A stretch of 6,415 bases of DNA from Lachnospiraceae bacterium. Its GTDB lineage: Bacteria; Bacillota; Clostridia; Lachnospirales; Lachnospiraceae. Both the position numbers and the translations under genes were made by a program. Under the pieces are notes generated by a model. The model saw only the letters and a list, made by a program, of their open reading frames with translations, was not told the DNA's origin and did not search any database. Of this stretch, positions 1 to 6,037 are shown piece after piece (the stretch's first letter is position 1; each line of letters begins with the position of its first letter). The stretch is taken from the NCBI GenBank assembly GCA_900755865.1, contig CAAEHZ010000240.1, positions 1-6,415 on the forward strand, given 5' to 3'.

Positions 1-824
<824 letters not shown>

Positions 825-853
825 GCCGTATCTAAAAAATTTGAACAAGAGAA

Positions 854-890
854 AGGCGGTACAGTTTTCGGACTGTGCCGCTTATTTAAT
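854..890 (+). terminator. Intrinsic terminator after groEL
   Basis: A 10-bp stem, 856-865 (GCGGTACAGT) with 872-881 (ACTGTGCCGC), has one T-G wobble and a 6-nt loop TTTCGG. It can be extended by a G-T and an A-T pair at the base. It is followed by a T-rich tail (TTATTTAATT). It begins 29 nt after the groEL stop and ends the groE transcript; the GC-rich stem and T-rich tail are the expected form of a Rho-independent terminator. Confidence 0.9.
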
Positions 891-913
891 TCATAGGAAA
901 TTTCGTCCTATGA
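891..913. repeat. Perfect 8-bp inverted repeat next to the groEL terminator
   Basis: TCATAGGA (891-898) pairs perfectly with TCCTATGA (906-913) around a 7-nt loop AATTTCG. There is no T-tract on either strand next to it: the + strand continues CTTAAAAAACG and the - strand ATTAAATAAG. It is therefore not a textbook terminator. It could be a dispersed hairpin element or an RNA-stabilising 3' structure. The pairing is seen in the sequence; any function is unknown. Confidence 0.6.
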
Positions 914-950
914 CTTAAAAAACGCTCCGTGAATTTGATGCACATACCAC

Positions 951-979
951 TTGACATAGTATTAAAAACCATGTAATGT
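951..979 (+). promoter_or_regulatory. Candidate distal sigma-A promoter for the envelope gene cluster
   Basis: A perfect -35 hexamer TTGACA (951-956) is followed after 17 nt by TAATGT (974-979), which matches the -10 consensus at only three positions, including the important first two and last. An alternative register, 18 nt away, is AATGTA preceded by TG. It lies downstream of the groEL terminator and upstream of the next gene, so the position is right, but the -10 is weak. Confidence 0.45.
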
Positions 980-1003
980 AGTGTGTGGACAACAAAACAT
1001 TTC

Positions 1004-1032
1004 TTTTTATTTTAGGACACCTGTGGTAAAAT
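1004..1032 (+). promoter_or_regulatory. Candidate proximal extended -10 promoter
   Basis: TAAAAT (1027-1032) matches the -10 consensus at five of six positions and is preceded by TGG, an extended -10. At 17 nt spacing the -35 would be the T-rich TTTTTA (1004-1009), which is weak. Transcription would start near 1039, giving a leader of about 34 nt before the GTG at 1073. If this promoter is real, it overlaps the ATG at 1031 and rules it out as the start. Confidence 0.4.
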
Positions 1033-1060
1033 GGCAATATCAAAGCAAAAAGCCTTAAAA

Positions 1061-1065
1061 AGGAG
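1061..1065 (+). promoter_or_regulatory. Ribosome binding site that decides the GTG start at 1073
   Basis: AGGAG lies 7 nt upstream of the in-frame GTG at 1073-1075, a near-ideal arrangement. The earlier ATG at 1031 has no comparable site: the nearest AGGA, at 1014-1017, is 13 nt away. Confidence 0.8.
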
Positions 1066-1072
1066 AAGAACA

Positions 1073-1825
1073 GTGAGCGAGAAAATATACCGTCTGCATT
1101 ATCGCGGACAGCTAAAGGAAAAAGTCACCGGGGAAGACATTGCGGAAGCAATAGAGCAGTGTGTCCGGAACATCAGACAGGCGCAAAGGGGTGGCCGTGT
1201 ACTGACGGCAGCATTGTATCAGGCAGACAGAATGTTATTTTTCTACTATGAAGCACTTGGAGAGCCTTTAAGGGTGACAGAGCCGATAAAGGCAGGGAAT
1301 GAGCAGAACCTGATTCTGGAATCCGGCGAAGATATGCAGACAACCTGTCTGTACCCGGAGGAGCTTCTTGTACCCTTAAGTCCTTTTTTACAGGTATGGC
1401 CGGGGCAGCATGACGACAGGCTCTGGGCGCATATGTACCATATTTATTACCACAGCGTTCCGAAGTCTGTGGAGGAATGGAAGAGAGAGGGCGTACCGGA
1501 GAAGCGCCGGGGAAGAATCGCCTTTGTCAGAGAGGACAAATTATTCAGCTATACTTATTTCCATAAGGCAATCGTGGACGAGGGACTGCTTCTGGGAGAT
1601 AAGTATCAGTCCATTGCCCTTCATGAAAATATTCTGTTCTCTTATTTTGAAGAACCGAAGCATATGGTAAATATCAGGGAAGAAGCCGAAAAGGAATCGG
1701 AAATCATTAAGGACTGGCTGGCGGTAGACCCGGAATCCCACTTTATCCATATGCCGGAGGGAGAGGGTGAGAACTTTATGTTTTTACCGGCACTGTTTGC
1801 TCTGGGAACGGAGGATGAGCAGTGA
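1073..1825 (+). CDS. Hypothetical protein, first gene of the glycosyltransferase/acyltransferase run
   Basis: A 250-residue protein I do not firmly recognise. The GTG start at 1073 is preferred over ATG 1031 because of its AGGAG site. There is no signal peptide or clear membrane segment, so it is probably cytoplasmic. It is rich in aromatic and charged residues, with a conspicuous Trp/His/Tyr stretch at about residues 108-136 (WPGQHDDRLW, then MYHIYYHSVPKSVEEW). Two similar segments, about 42-61 (VLTAALYQADRMLFFYYEA) and 178-194 (YQSIALHENILFSYFEE), may be two copies of one strand-turn-strand unit. This and the WPG...EEWKRE pattern remind me of L-rhamnose mutarotase-like dimeric alpha/beta-barrel proteins, but that is a weak inference and no catalytic residues can be assigned. 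It overlaps the next gene by 4 nt, so translation of the two is probably coupled and its job is likely linked to the glycosyltransferase. Confidence 0.85.
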   Translation: MSEKIYRLHYRGQLKEKVTGEDIAEAIEQCVRNIRQAQRGGRVLTAALYQADRMLFFYYEALGEPLRVTEPIKAGNEQNLILESGEDMQTTCLYPEELLVPLSPFLQVWPGQHDDRLWAHMYHIYYHSVPKSVEEWKREGVPEKRRGRIAFVREDKLFSYTYFHKAIVDEGLLLGDKYQSIALHENILFSYFEEPKHMVNIREEAEKESEIIKDWLAVDPESHFIHMPEGEGENFMFLPALFALGTEDEQ

Positions 1826-2658
1826 TAAATCTTTTATTGTGTGGAAACAGACGGGTTTTTGACGGAGCGCTGACCCAGCTTATTTCCATGACAAACAGGA
1901 CAAAAGAGCCGATACATGTGTTTCTGATGACAATGAATCTGGAGAGGGTGCGGGAGGATTTCCTGCCGATTACAGAGGAACAGGCGGCATTTCTGAACCG
2001 TGTGATTCAGGAGAAGAATCCGGAAAACAGGGCGGAAATTCTGGATGTGACGGAGCTTTATGAAAAGGAATTTCATAAATGTGTGAATGAAACGGCATAT
2101 TGTACCCCCTATACCCTGCTCAGACTGCTGGCAGACGAAATCCCGGAAATCCCGGACAGGCTTTTGTATCTGGATATTGATATTATGATTGCGGGAGATA
2201 TAAAAAAACTCTGGGACATTGATGTAACAGGGTATGAATATGCCGCTGTGAAAGAAAAATATGGATGCTGGCTTATCAGACCGGATTATTTTAATGCGGG
2301 TATGCTTTTATTAAATATGCAGGAAATCCGCAGGACGGGACTTCTGGAAAAGGCGAGGGAGCTGATTCGGACAAAGAAGCTTCTGTTTGCCGACCAGTCG
2401 GCGATTTTCAAGGCTACCACAAGAAAGAAGCTGATTCCCAGAATTTATAATGAGCAGTCCAAGTTCAATAAAAAGGATACTGTCGTCTGCCATTTCTGCA
2501 AAAGACTGATGTTTTTGCCCTATCCGCATACGGAAAACTACAAGCAGTGGCAGGTGGAGGAGATTCATAAATATCTCAAATGCCATGCCTTTGATGCGGA
2601 TTTGGAGGAATACTTAAAGAAAAAGCAGGAGTTTGAAGCAGAAAAAGCAGGAGTTTGA
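1822..2658 (+). CDS. Divergent family-8 glycosyltransferase
   Basis: A 278-residue protein with a GTG start at 1822, overlapping the previous stop (GTGA) and preceded by GGAGG at 1810-1814. It has the GT8 (GT-A fold, retaining) landmarks: a DxD metal/nucleotide-sugar site in LLYLDIDIMI (Asp118 and Asp120), YFNAGMLLLN (156-165), and FADQSAI (189-195). Family members use Mn2+ and a UDP-sugar and act in the cytoplasm or at the inner membrane face. It differs from the classic LgtC type at both ends. The N-terminus reads INLLLCGNRRVFDGAL instead of an AxDDxY pattern, and the C-terminal region has CHFCKRLMFLPYP (223-235) instead of HYxGxxKPW. The last residues come from a 22-bp tandem duplication that changes the reading frame. 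There is no signal peptide. Donor and acceptor sugars cannot be read from the sequence. A second, more typical GT8 gene follows. Confidence 0.92.
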   Translation: MINLLLCGNRRVFDGALTQLISMTNRTKEPIHVFLMTMNLERVREDFLPITEEQAAFLNRVIQEKNPENRAEILDVTELYEKEFHKCVNETAYCTPYTLLRLLADEIPEIPDRLLYLDIDIMIAGDIKKLWDIDVTGYEYAAVKEKYGCWLIRPDYFNAGMLLLNMQEIRRTGLLEKARELIRTKKLLFADQSAIFKATTRKKLIPRIYNEQSKFNKKDTVVCHFCKRLMFLPYPHTENYKQWQVEEIHKYLKCHAFDADLEEYLKKKQEFEAEKAGV

Positions 2659-2672
2659 AGCAGAAAAAGCAG
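2619..2672 (+). repeat. 22-bp tandem duplication at the end of the first glycosyltransferase gene
   Basis: The 22 bases at 2619-2640 are repeated exactly at 2641-2662, and the first 10 bases of a third unit (GAAAAAGCAG) follow at 2663-2672. Because 22 is not a multiple of three, the second copy is read in another frame and supplies the stop codon at 2656-2658. With one copy the protein would end EKAVL and stop at a TAA (2678-2680); with two it ends EKAGV. Confidence 0.97.
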
Positions 2673-2716
2673 TACTTTAAAACAACAAATAAGTAAGTAT
2701 GGAAATGAGGAGAAAC

Positions 2717-3652
2717 ATGGCTAAGACAACAAAAGAAATACCGATATTTTTTGCAGTAGATGACGGATACAGTCCGTTTCTGGCGGTGGCAATCCAGTCC
2801 CTGATAGACAATGCCTCCGCGGAATATACTTATCTGATTAAAATTCTGAACACGGATATCAGTGAAGAGAACAAAAGAAAAATCGGAAAGTATGAAAGAG
2901 AAAATGTGGATATTGAGTTCGTGGATTTGAACTATTATATCCAGAAGGTAAAGGATAAGCTCTATACCAGGGATTATTATTCCAAGACAACCTATTTCAG
3001 GCTGTTTTTGCCGAATCTGTATCCCCAGTATGACAAGGTGCTTTATCTGGACAGCGATATTGTTATTCTGGACGATATTGCAAAGCTTTACAATACGGAT
3101 ATGGGAGATAATCTGGTGGCGGCAGCCCCGGATGATGTGATTCAGTCAATGCCTGTTTTTCAGGATTATGTGGAGAAGGTAGTGGGTGTGGCAGATTCCA
3201 GACGGTATTTTAACGCGGGAATCCTGCTGATGAATCTCCATGAACTGCGCCGCTTTAAATTTCAGGAGAAGTTTGTTTATCTGCTGGACAAGATTAAGTT
3301 TGCGGTAGCGCAGGACCAGGATTACCTGAACAGATTGTGCAAGGGAAGAGTAAAGCTGCTGGATCGTACCTGGGACAGGATGCCGATTCCCGACCCGAAG
3401 ATAAAGACAGAGGATGTAAAGCTGGTGCATTACAATCTGGCATTCAAGCCCTGGCATTTCGAGGATATTCTGTATAAGGAATTTTTCTGGATGTATGCCC
3501 AGGAAACAGAATATTTTGAGGACATCCAGAGAATCAAGGAGAACTTTACCGAGGAGGACAGGATTCGTGGTGAGGAATCCCATAAAAAGCTGATGAAGCT
3601 TGCAAAGAAGGAATCTGACTGCGTAGGAGACGACAGAAAGTACAGAAAATGA
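2717..3652 (+). CDS. Family-8 glycosyltransferase (LgtC-like)
   Basis: A 311-residue protein from ATG 2717, chosen because AGGAG (2708-2712) lies 4 nt upstream; ATG 2699 and 2705 are in frame but have no good site. The N-terminus IPIFFAVDDGYSPFLAVAIQ is the usual GT8 nucleotide-binding start. The DxD motif is LYLDSDIVIL (Asp112 and Asp114), followed by RYFNAGILLMN (163-173), AQDQDYLN (198-205) and HYNLAFKPWH (238-247). The last is the family's C-terminal HYxGxxKPW site with Leu in place of the Gly. The product transfers a sugar from a UDP-sugar with retention, in the cytoplasm. The C-terminal tail is long and charged, which may help membrane or partner binding, an inference. The gene starts 58 nt after the previous stop, and the next gene starts only 8 nt after its own stop, or overlaps it if the ATGA is used. 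Confidence 0.94.
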   Translation: MAKTTKEIPIFFAVDDGYSPFLAVAIQSLIDNASAEYTYLIKILNTDISEENKRKIGKYERENVDIEFVDLNYYIQKVKDKLYTRDYYSKTTYFRLFLPNLYPQYDKVLYLDSDIVILDDIAKLYNTDMGDNLVAAAPDDVIQSMPVFQDYVEKVVGVADSRRYFNAGILLMNLHELRRFKFQEKFVYLLDKIKFAVAQDQDYLNRLCKGRVKLLDRTWDRMPIPDPKIKTEDVKLVHYNLAFKPWHFEDILYKEFFWMYAQETEYFEDIQRIKENFTEEDRIRGEESHKKLMKLAKKESDCVGDDRKYRK

Positions 3653-3655
3653 GGG
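3651..3655 (+). promoter_or_regulatory. Ribosome binding site overlapping the previous stop codon
   Basis: GAGGG lies 5 nt upstream of ATG 3661 and partly covers the TGA (3650-3652) of the glycosyltransferase gene. This favours 3661 over the overlapping ATG at 3649, which has no site at proper spacing. Confidence 0.6.
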
Positions 3656-3660
3656 TAGAG

Positions 3661-4521
3661 ATGGAAGAAAAGAAGAATGTGGAGAAATCCCCGGAAAGGC
3701 TTGCTGTTCTGGACAGGATTGCCCGGCTTGAACTGGAGGGAAAGTTTGATGTGGACGCGGAGGAGGATCCGCCCACACTGCCCCTTCTGCCGGAGGACAT
3801 TGACTATCTGCGTGTAAAGCCCGGCAGCAAAATGAAGGTAAAGATGGCATATGCCGTTGCAAACAAGTTTGTGGACGGACTTTTGAAGAATGAAAAGCTG
3901 GTTATTAAGGAAGTACATGGAATGGAATACTTAAACGGGCTGGACAGCGGTGCCGTTATCACCTGTAACCATTTCAATCCCTTTGACTGCTTTACCATAG
4001 AACATTTATTCCGTATTTCGGATCACAGAAAGACAAAGAAGCTTTTCAAGGTCATCCGGGAGGGGAATTATACCAACTTCCCCGGCTTTTACGGCTTTCT
4101 GTTCAAAAACTGCAATACGCTGCCCTTGAGCCAGAACAAGAAAACCATGTACAACTTTTTACAGGCGGTGGATACCATTTTAAGACGGGGCGATTTTATT
4201 CTTATCTATCCGGAGCAGAGCCTCTGGTGGAATTACAGAAAGCCCAAGCCATTAAAGAATGGCGCCTTTAAATTTGCGGCGAAGAACCATGTGCCGGTAC
4301 TGCCGGTTTTCATTACAATGGAGGACAGTGACGTAATAGAGGAGGATGGCTTCCCCAGACAGGATTATACTGTCTTTATTGAAAGACCGATTTATCCCTC
4401 TGCGGGACTGTCGGAGCGGGAGCAGGTGACAGCCATGCGGAATGAAAATTATGCGGTATGGAAAAGAATTTACGAGGACTTTTACGGCATTCCGTTAAGC
4501 TATACCTGTGCGCAGGACTGA
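3661..4521 (+). CDS. PlsC-like lysophospholipid/1-acylglycerol-3-phosphate acyltransferase family protein
   Basis: A 286-residue protein from ATG 3661; the ATG at 3649 would add MRVE. It carries the glycerolipid acyltransferase motifs. Motif I is TCNHFNPFD, an HX4D with His104 and Asp109 as catalytic pair. A middle segment is FKVIREGNYTNFPGFYGFLF. Motif III is IYPEQSLWW (182-190) where most family members have FPEGTRS, so the Gly-Thr after Glu is replaced. Motif IV is VPVLPVF (211-217). Such enzymes move an acyl chain from acyl-ACP, acyl-CoA or acyl-phosphate onto a glycerol-phosphate or other hydroxyl at the inner membrane face. No clear transmembrane helix is seen; the first 50 residues are charged and unlike the core. 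Placed after two glycosyltransferases, it may acylate a glycolipid rather than make bulk phosphatidic acid, but this is inference and the substrate is unknown. Confidence 0.92.
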   Translation: MEEKKNVEKSPERLAVLDRIARLELEGKFDVDAEEDPPTLPLLPEDIDYLRVKPGSKMKVKMAYAVANKFVDGLLKNEKLVIKEVHGMEYLNGLDSGAVITCNHFNPFDCFTIEHLFRISDHRKTKKLFKVIREGNYTNFPGFYGFLFKNCNTLPLSQNKKTMYNFLQAVDTILRRGDFILIYPEQSLWWNYRKPKPLKNGAFKFAAKNHVPVLPVFITMEDSDVIEEDGFPRQDYTVFIERPIYPSAGLSEREQVTAMRNENYAVWKRIYEDFYGIPLSYTCAQD

Positions 4522-4628
4522 GTGTAAAGATTGAAAAATAGAATTTTTCAATCGCGAGATTTGTATCTGCGCACACTTGACACAAACTCGTTATGCGCAA
4601 GGAACATGCGCAGAAATGGGAATAAAAT
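4522..4628. other. Structured intergenic gap between the two acyltransferase genes
   Basis: Three hairpins can form in a row. The first is perfect: GATTGAAAAAT (4529-4539) with ATTTTTCAATC (4543-4553), an 11-bp stem with loop AGA. The second has AGAT/ATCT plus CGC/GCG separated by a bulged G (4553-4571). The third has TGCGCA at 4594-4599 with TGCGCA at 4607-4612. A further TGCGCA at 4568-4573 could pair with the last one instead. No T-tract follows the first stem, so it is not a classic terminator. A TTGACA at 4577 has no -10 partner. The block resembles a dispersed repeat or an RNA-processing element. The pairing is seen; the role is unknown. Confidence 0.65.
4529..4553. repeat. Perfect 11-bp inverted repeat, AT-rich
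   Basis: The two arms match without mismatch around a 3-nt loop. The A-run and T-run sit inside the stem near the loop, with the mixed bases GATTG/CAATC at the base. As RNA the same stem forms from either strand. It starts 8 nt after the stop of the first acyltransferase gene, so it may protect or end that transcript. Confidence 0.85.
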
Positions 4629-5411
4629 ATGAAAGAAAAAAGAACAATTTATTATTCTGACGAGCTGCATGAGGAGTTTTCCGAGGCGGAAATTACCCCA
4701 AGGCGGATTGATGAAAATTACCCGTATTTTCACGGGAAACTGTGGGATTTCTGTTCCCTGCTGATACAGAATGTGTTCAGCATGCCCATTAAATTGATTT
4801 ACCAGAAGGCAAAGTTCCACCTGAAATATGTGGGACGGGAAAAGCTGAAGGAGTGCAGGAAAAAGGGGTATTTTATTTACGGAAACCATACCCAGCCCTT
4901 TGCGGATACCTTTATTCCCAGTGTGGCGAATTATCCACACAGAAATTTTTTTATTGTGAATCCGGCGAATGTTTCCATGCCTGGGCTGCACCATCTGGTA
5001 GAGATGCTGGGGGCAATTCCCATTCCCTGCGACTTCGGAGGCATGAAGCATTTCATGAAAGCGGTGGAGGAGAAAATCAGGAAAAATAATTCCGTGACGA
5101 TTTACCCGGAAGCCCATATCTGGCCCTATTATACGAAAATCCGTCCCTTTGAGGCGGTTTCTTTTAAGTATCCGGTGGCACTGGATGTGCCGGTGTATGC
5201 CCTGACAAACACCTACCACCAGAGAAAAAAGGGCAGTGACAGGGTAAATATCATTACTTATATTGACGGCCCCTTTTACCCGGATAAGAGCCTGAAACCG
5301 AAGGAACGGCAGCAGGTGCTCAGAAATCAGGTGTATGAGTGCATGGTGGAGAGAAGCAGGGAAAGCGATTATGAGGTTATCTGTTATCAGAAAATAGAGA
5401 AAAAGCCTTGA
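4629..5411 (+). CDS. Second PlsC-like acyltransferase, HX5D variant
   Basis: A 260-residue protein with ATG at 4629, preceded by a modest GGGAA site (4618-4622). The acyltransferase signature is present but altered. Motif I reads YGNHTQPFADTF, with five residues between His87 and Asp93 instead of four. Motif III reads IYPEAHIWPYY (158-168) instead of FPEGT. A later segment is DVPVYALTNTY (186-196). Like its neighbour it has Tyr-Pro-Glu followed by Trp and then KxRP or KxKP before a Phe-Lys, so the two are probably distant paralogues. Residues 39-58 are fairly hydrophobic (WDFCSLLIQNVF and on) and may lie on the membrane. The likely role is acyl transfer to a membrane lipid or glycolipid; the substrate is unknown. 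It is separated from the first acyltransferase by the structured gap, so its transcription may be separate or processed. The stop codon overlaps the -35 box of the next promoter. Confidence 0.9.
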   Translation: MKEKRTIYYSDELHEEFSEAEITPRRIDENYPYFHGKLWDFCSLLIQNVFSMPIKLIYQKAKFHLKYVGREKLKECRKKGYFIYGNHTQPFADTFIPSVANYPHRNFFIVNPANVSMPGLHHLVEMLGAIPIPCDFGGMKHFMKAVEEKIRKNNSVTIYPEAHIWPYYTKIRPFEAVSFKYPVALDVPVYALTNTYHQRKKGSDRVNIITYIDGPFYPDKSLKPKERQQVLRNQVYECMVERSRESDYEVICYQKIEKKP

Positions 5412-5436
5412 CATTCCGGTGGAAAAAGACTATATT
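5408..5436 (+). promoter_or_regulatory. Sigma-A promoter for rimP-nusA
   Basis: Perfect -35 TTGACA (5408-5413), spacer of exactly 17 nt, and -10 TATATT (5431-5436, five of six). The expected start of transcription is near 5443, giving a leader of roughly 77 nt before rimP. The -35 box covers the TGA stop (5409-5411) of the acyltransferase gene. It is the best promoter match in the window. Confidence 0.82.
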
Positions 5437-5462
5437 GGTTATGTTAATGATGATGACTTAAG

Positions 5463-5492
5463 TTAAGAGTGGCTTGCGGGCCACTCTTAATT
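5463..5492 (+). terminator. Leader hairpin upstream of rimP: terminator or attenuator
   Basis: An 11-bp perfect stem, TTAAGAGTGGC (5463-5473) with GCCACTCTTAA (5480-5490), has a 6-nt loop TTGCGG. The tail TTCGTGTATGG is only partly T-rich; taking the shorter GC core (GAGTGGC/GCCACTC), the tail reads TTAATTCGTGT. It lies after the rimP promoter and before the rimP ribosome site, so it ends the upstream acyltransferase transcript and also stands in the rimP-nusA leader. The interrupted U-tract suits a weak, factor-dependent terminator. Confidence 0.65.
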
Positions 5493-5507
5493 CGTGTATG
5501 GAGAAAA

Positions 5508-5513
5508 AGGAGG
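5508..5513 (+). promoter_or_regulatory. Ribosome binding site that sets the rimP start
   Basis: AGGAGG preceded by A-rich sequence, 6 nt before ATG 5520. This excludes the longer reading from GTG 5469, whose extra codons fall inside the leader hairpin. Confidence 0.88.
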
Positions 5514-5519
5514 CAGTTC

Positions 5520-5984
5520 ATGTCCCGGAGAGAGGATTACGAGGCAAAGACGGAAGCACTGTTGCAGCCCATAGCGGAAGCAAATCAGGTTTCCATCTAT
5601 GATGTGGAGTATGTAAAGGAAGGCAGTGAGTATTACTTAAGGGCTTATATTGACAAGCCGGAGGGAGTGAACATACTGGACTGCGAAAATGTCAGCAGGG
5701 CGCTTTCGGATGCTCTGGACAGAGAAGACTTCATCCCGGAGGCATATATACTGGAAGTCAGCAGCCCGGGACTTGGCAGAACCCTGAAGAAAGACAGGCA
5801 TTTACAGGCAGGCATTGGGGAAGAAGTGGAAATCAAGCTGTTTAAGCCCGTGGATAAATGCAGGGAATTTAAGGGAGTTCTGGAGCGGTTTGATGAAAAA
5901 AGCGTTACCATTACCGAAGAAGGAACAGAGAGAAGCTTTGAGCGTGCGGACATTGCACTGATTCGTCTGGCACTTGATTTTTAA
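5520..5984 (+). CDS. rimP: Ribosome maturation factor RimP
   Basis: A 154-residue protein, normal length for RimP (YlxS in Bacillus). It begins MSRREDYEAKTEALLQPIAE; the N-terminal domain contains YDVEYVKEGSEYYLRAYID and NILDCENVSRALSDALD, and the signature LEVSSPGLGRTLKKDRHL marks the junction to the SH3-like C-terminal domain, which ends RADIALIRLALDF. RimP binds the 30S subunit and helps late assembly of the head with S12 and other proteins, in the cytoplasm. It has its own promoter and a leader hairpin upstream, and is followed 53 nt later by nusA, the order conserved across Firmicutes and many other bacteria. Regulation together with nusA is likely. Confidence 0.98.
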   Translation: MSRREDYEAKTEALLQPIAEANQVSIYDVEYVKEGSEYYLRAYIDKPEGVNILDCENVSRALSDALDREDFIPEAYILEVSSPGLGRTLKKDRHLQAGIGEEVEIKLFKPVDKCREFKGVLERFDEKSVTITEEGTERSFERADIALIRLALDF

Positions 5985-6037
5985 GGAGAAAACAGAACAT
6001 AAGGCGTTTGCGCCGGAATGGAGGAAAAGGAAAAGAA

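Noticed and set aside
1031..1072. ATG at 1031 as start of the hypothetical gene
   Set aside because: It has no ribosome site at proper distance and overlaps a likely -10 box; the encoded KQKALKRRR stretch comes from the A-rich ribosome-site region before GTG 1073.
2699..2716. ATG at 2699 or 2705 as start of the second glycosyltransferase
   Set aside because: Neither has a ribosome site, and both would include the AGGAG that serves ATG 2717; the conserved GT8 start lies after 2717.
3146..3862. Open frame on the - strand (238 codons) opposite the second glycosyltransferase and the start of the first acyltransferase
   Set aside because: It spans the junction of two well-supported + strand genes, and the protein is low-complexity with no family features.
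4577..4582. TTGACA as -35 box for the second acyltransferase gene
   Set aside because: No TATAAT-like hexamer at 16-18 nt downstream; the nearest, TAAAAT at 4623-4628, is 40 nt away and abuts the start codon.
4548..5414. Long open frame on the - strand (288 codons) opposite the second acyltransferase
   Set aside because: It lies almost exactly over a gene with clear acyltransferase motifs, has no good ribosome site, and its translation has no recognisable domain. It is a codon-bias shadow.
5469..5519. GTG at 5469 as rimP start
   Set aside because: The extra codons are within the leader hairpin and ribosome site; AGGAGG before ATG 5520 and normal RimP length support the later start.
6003..6014. 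Hairpin GGCG-TTTG-CGCC between rimP and nusA
   Set aside because: Only four base pairs and no T-tract; too short to claim as a terminator or regulator.
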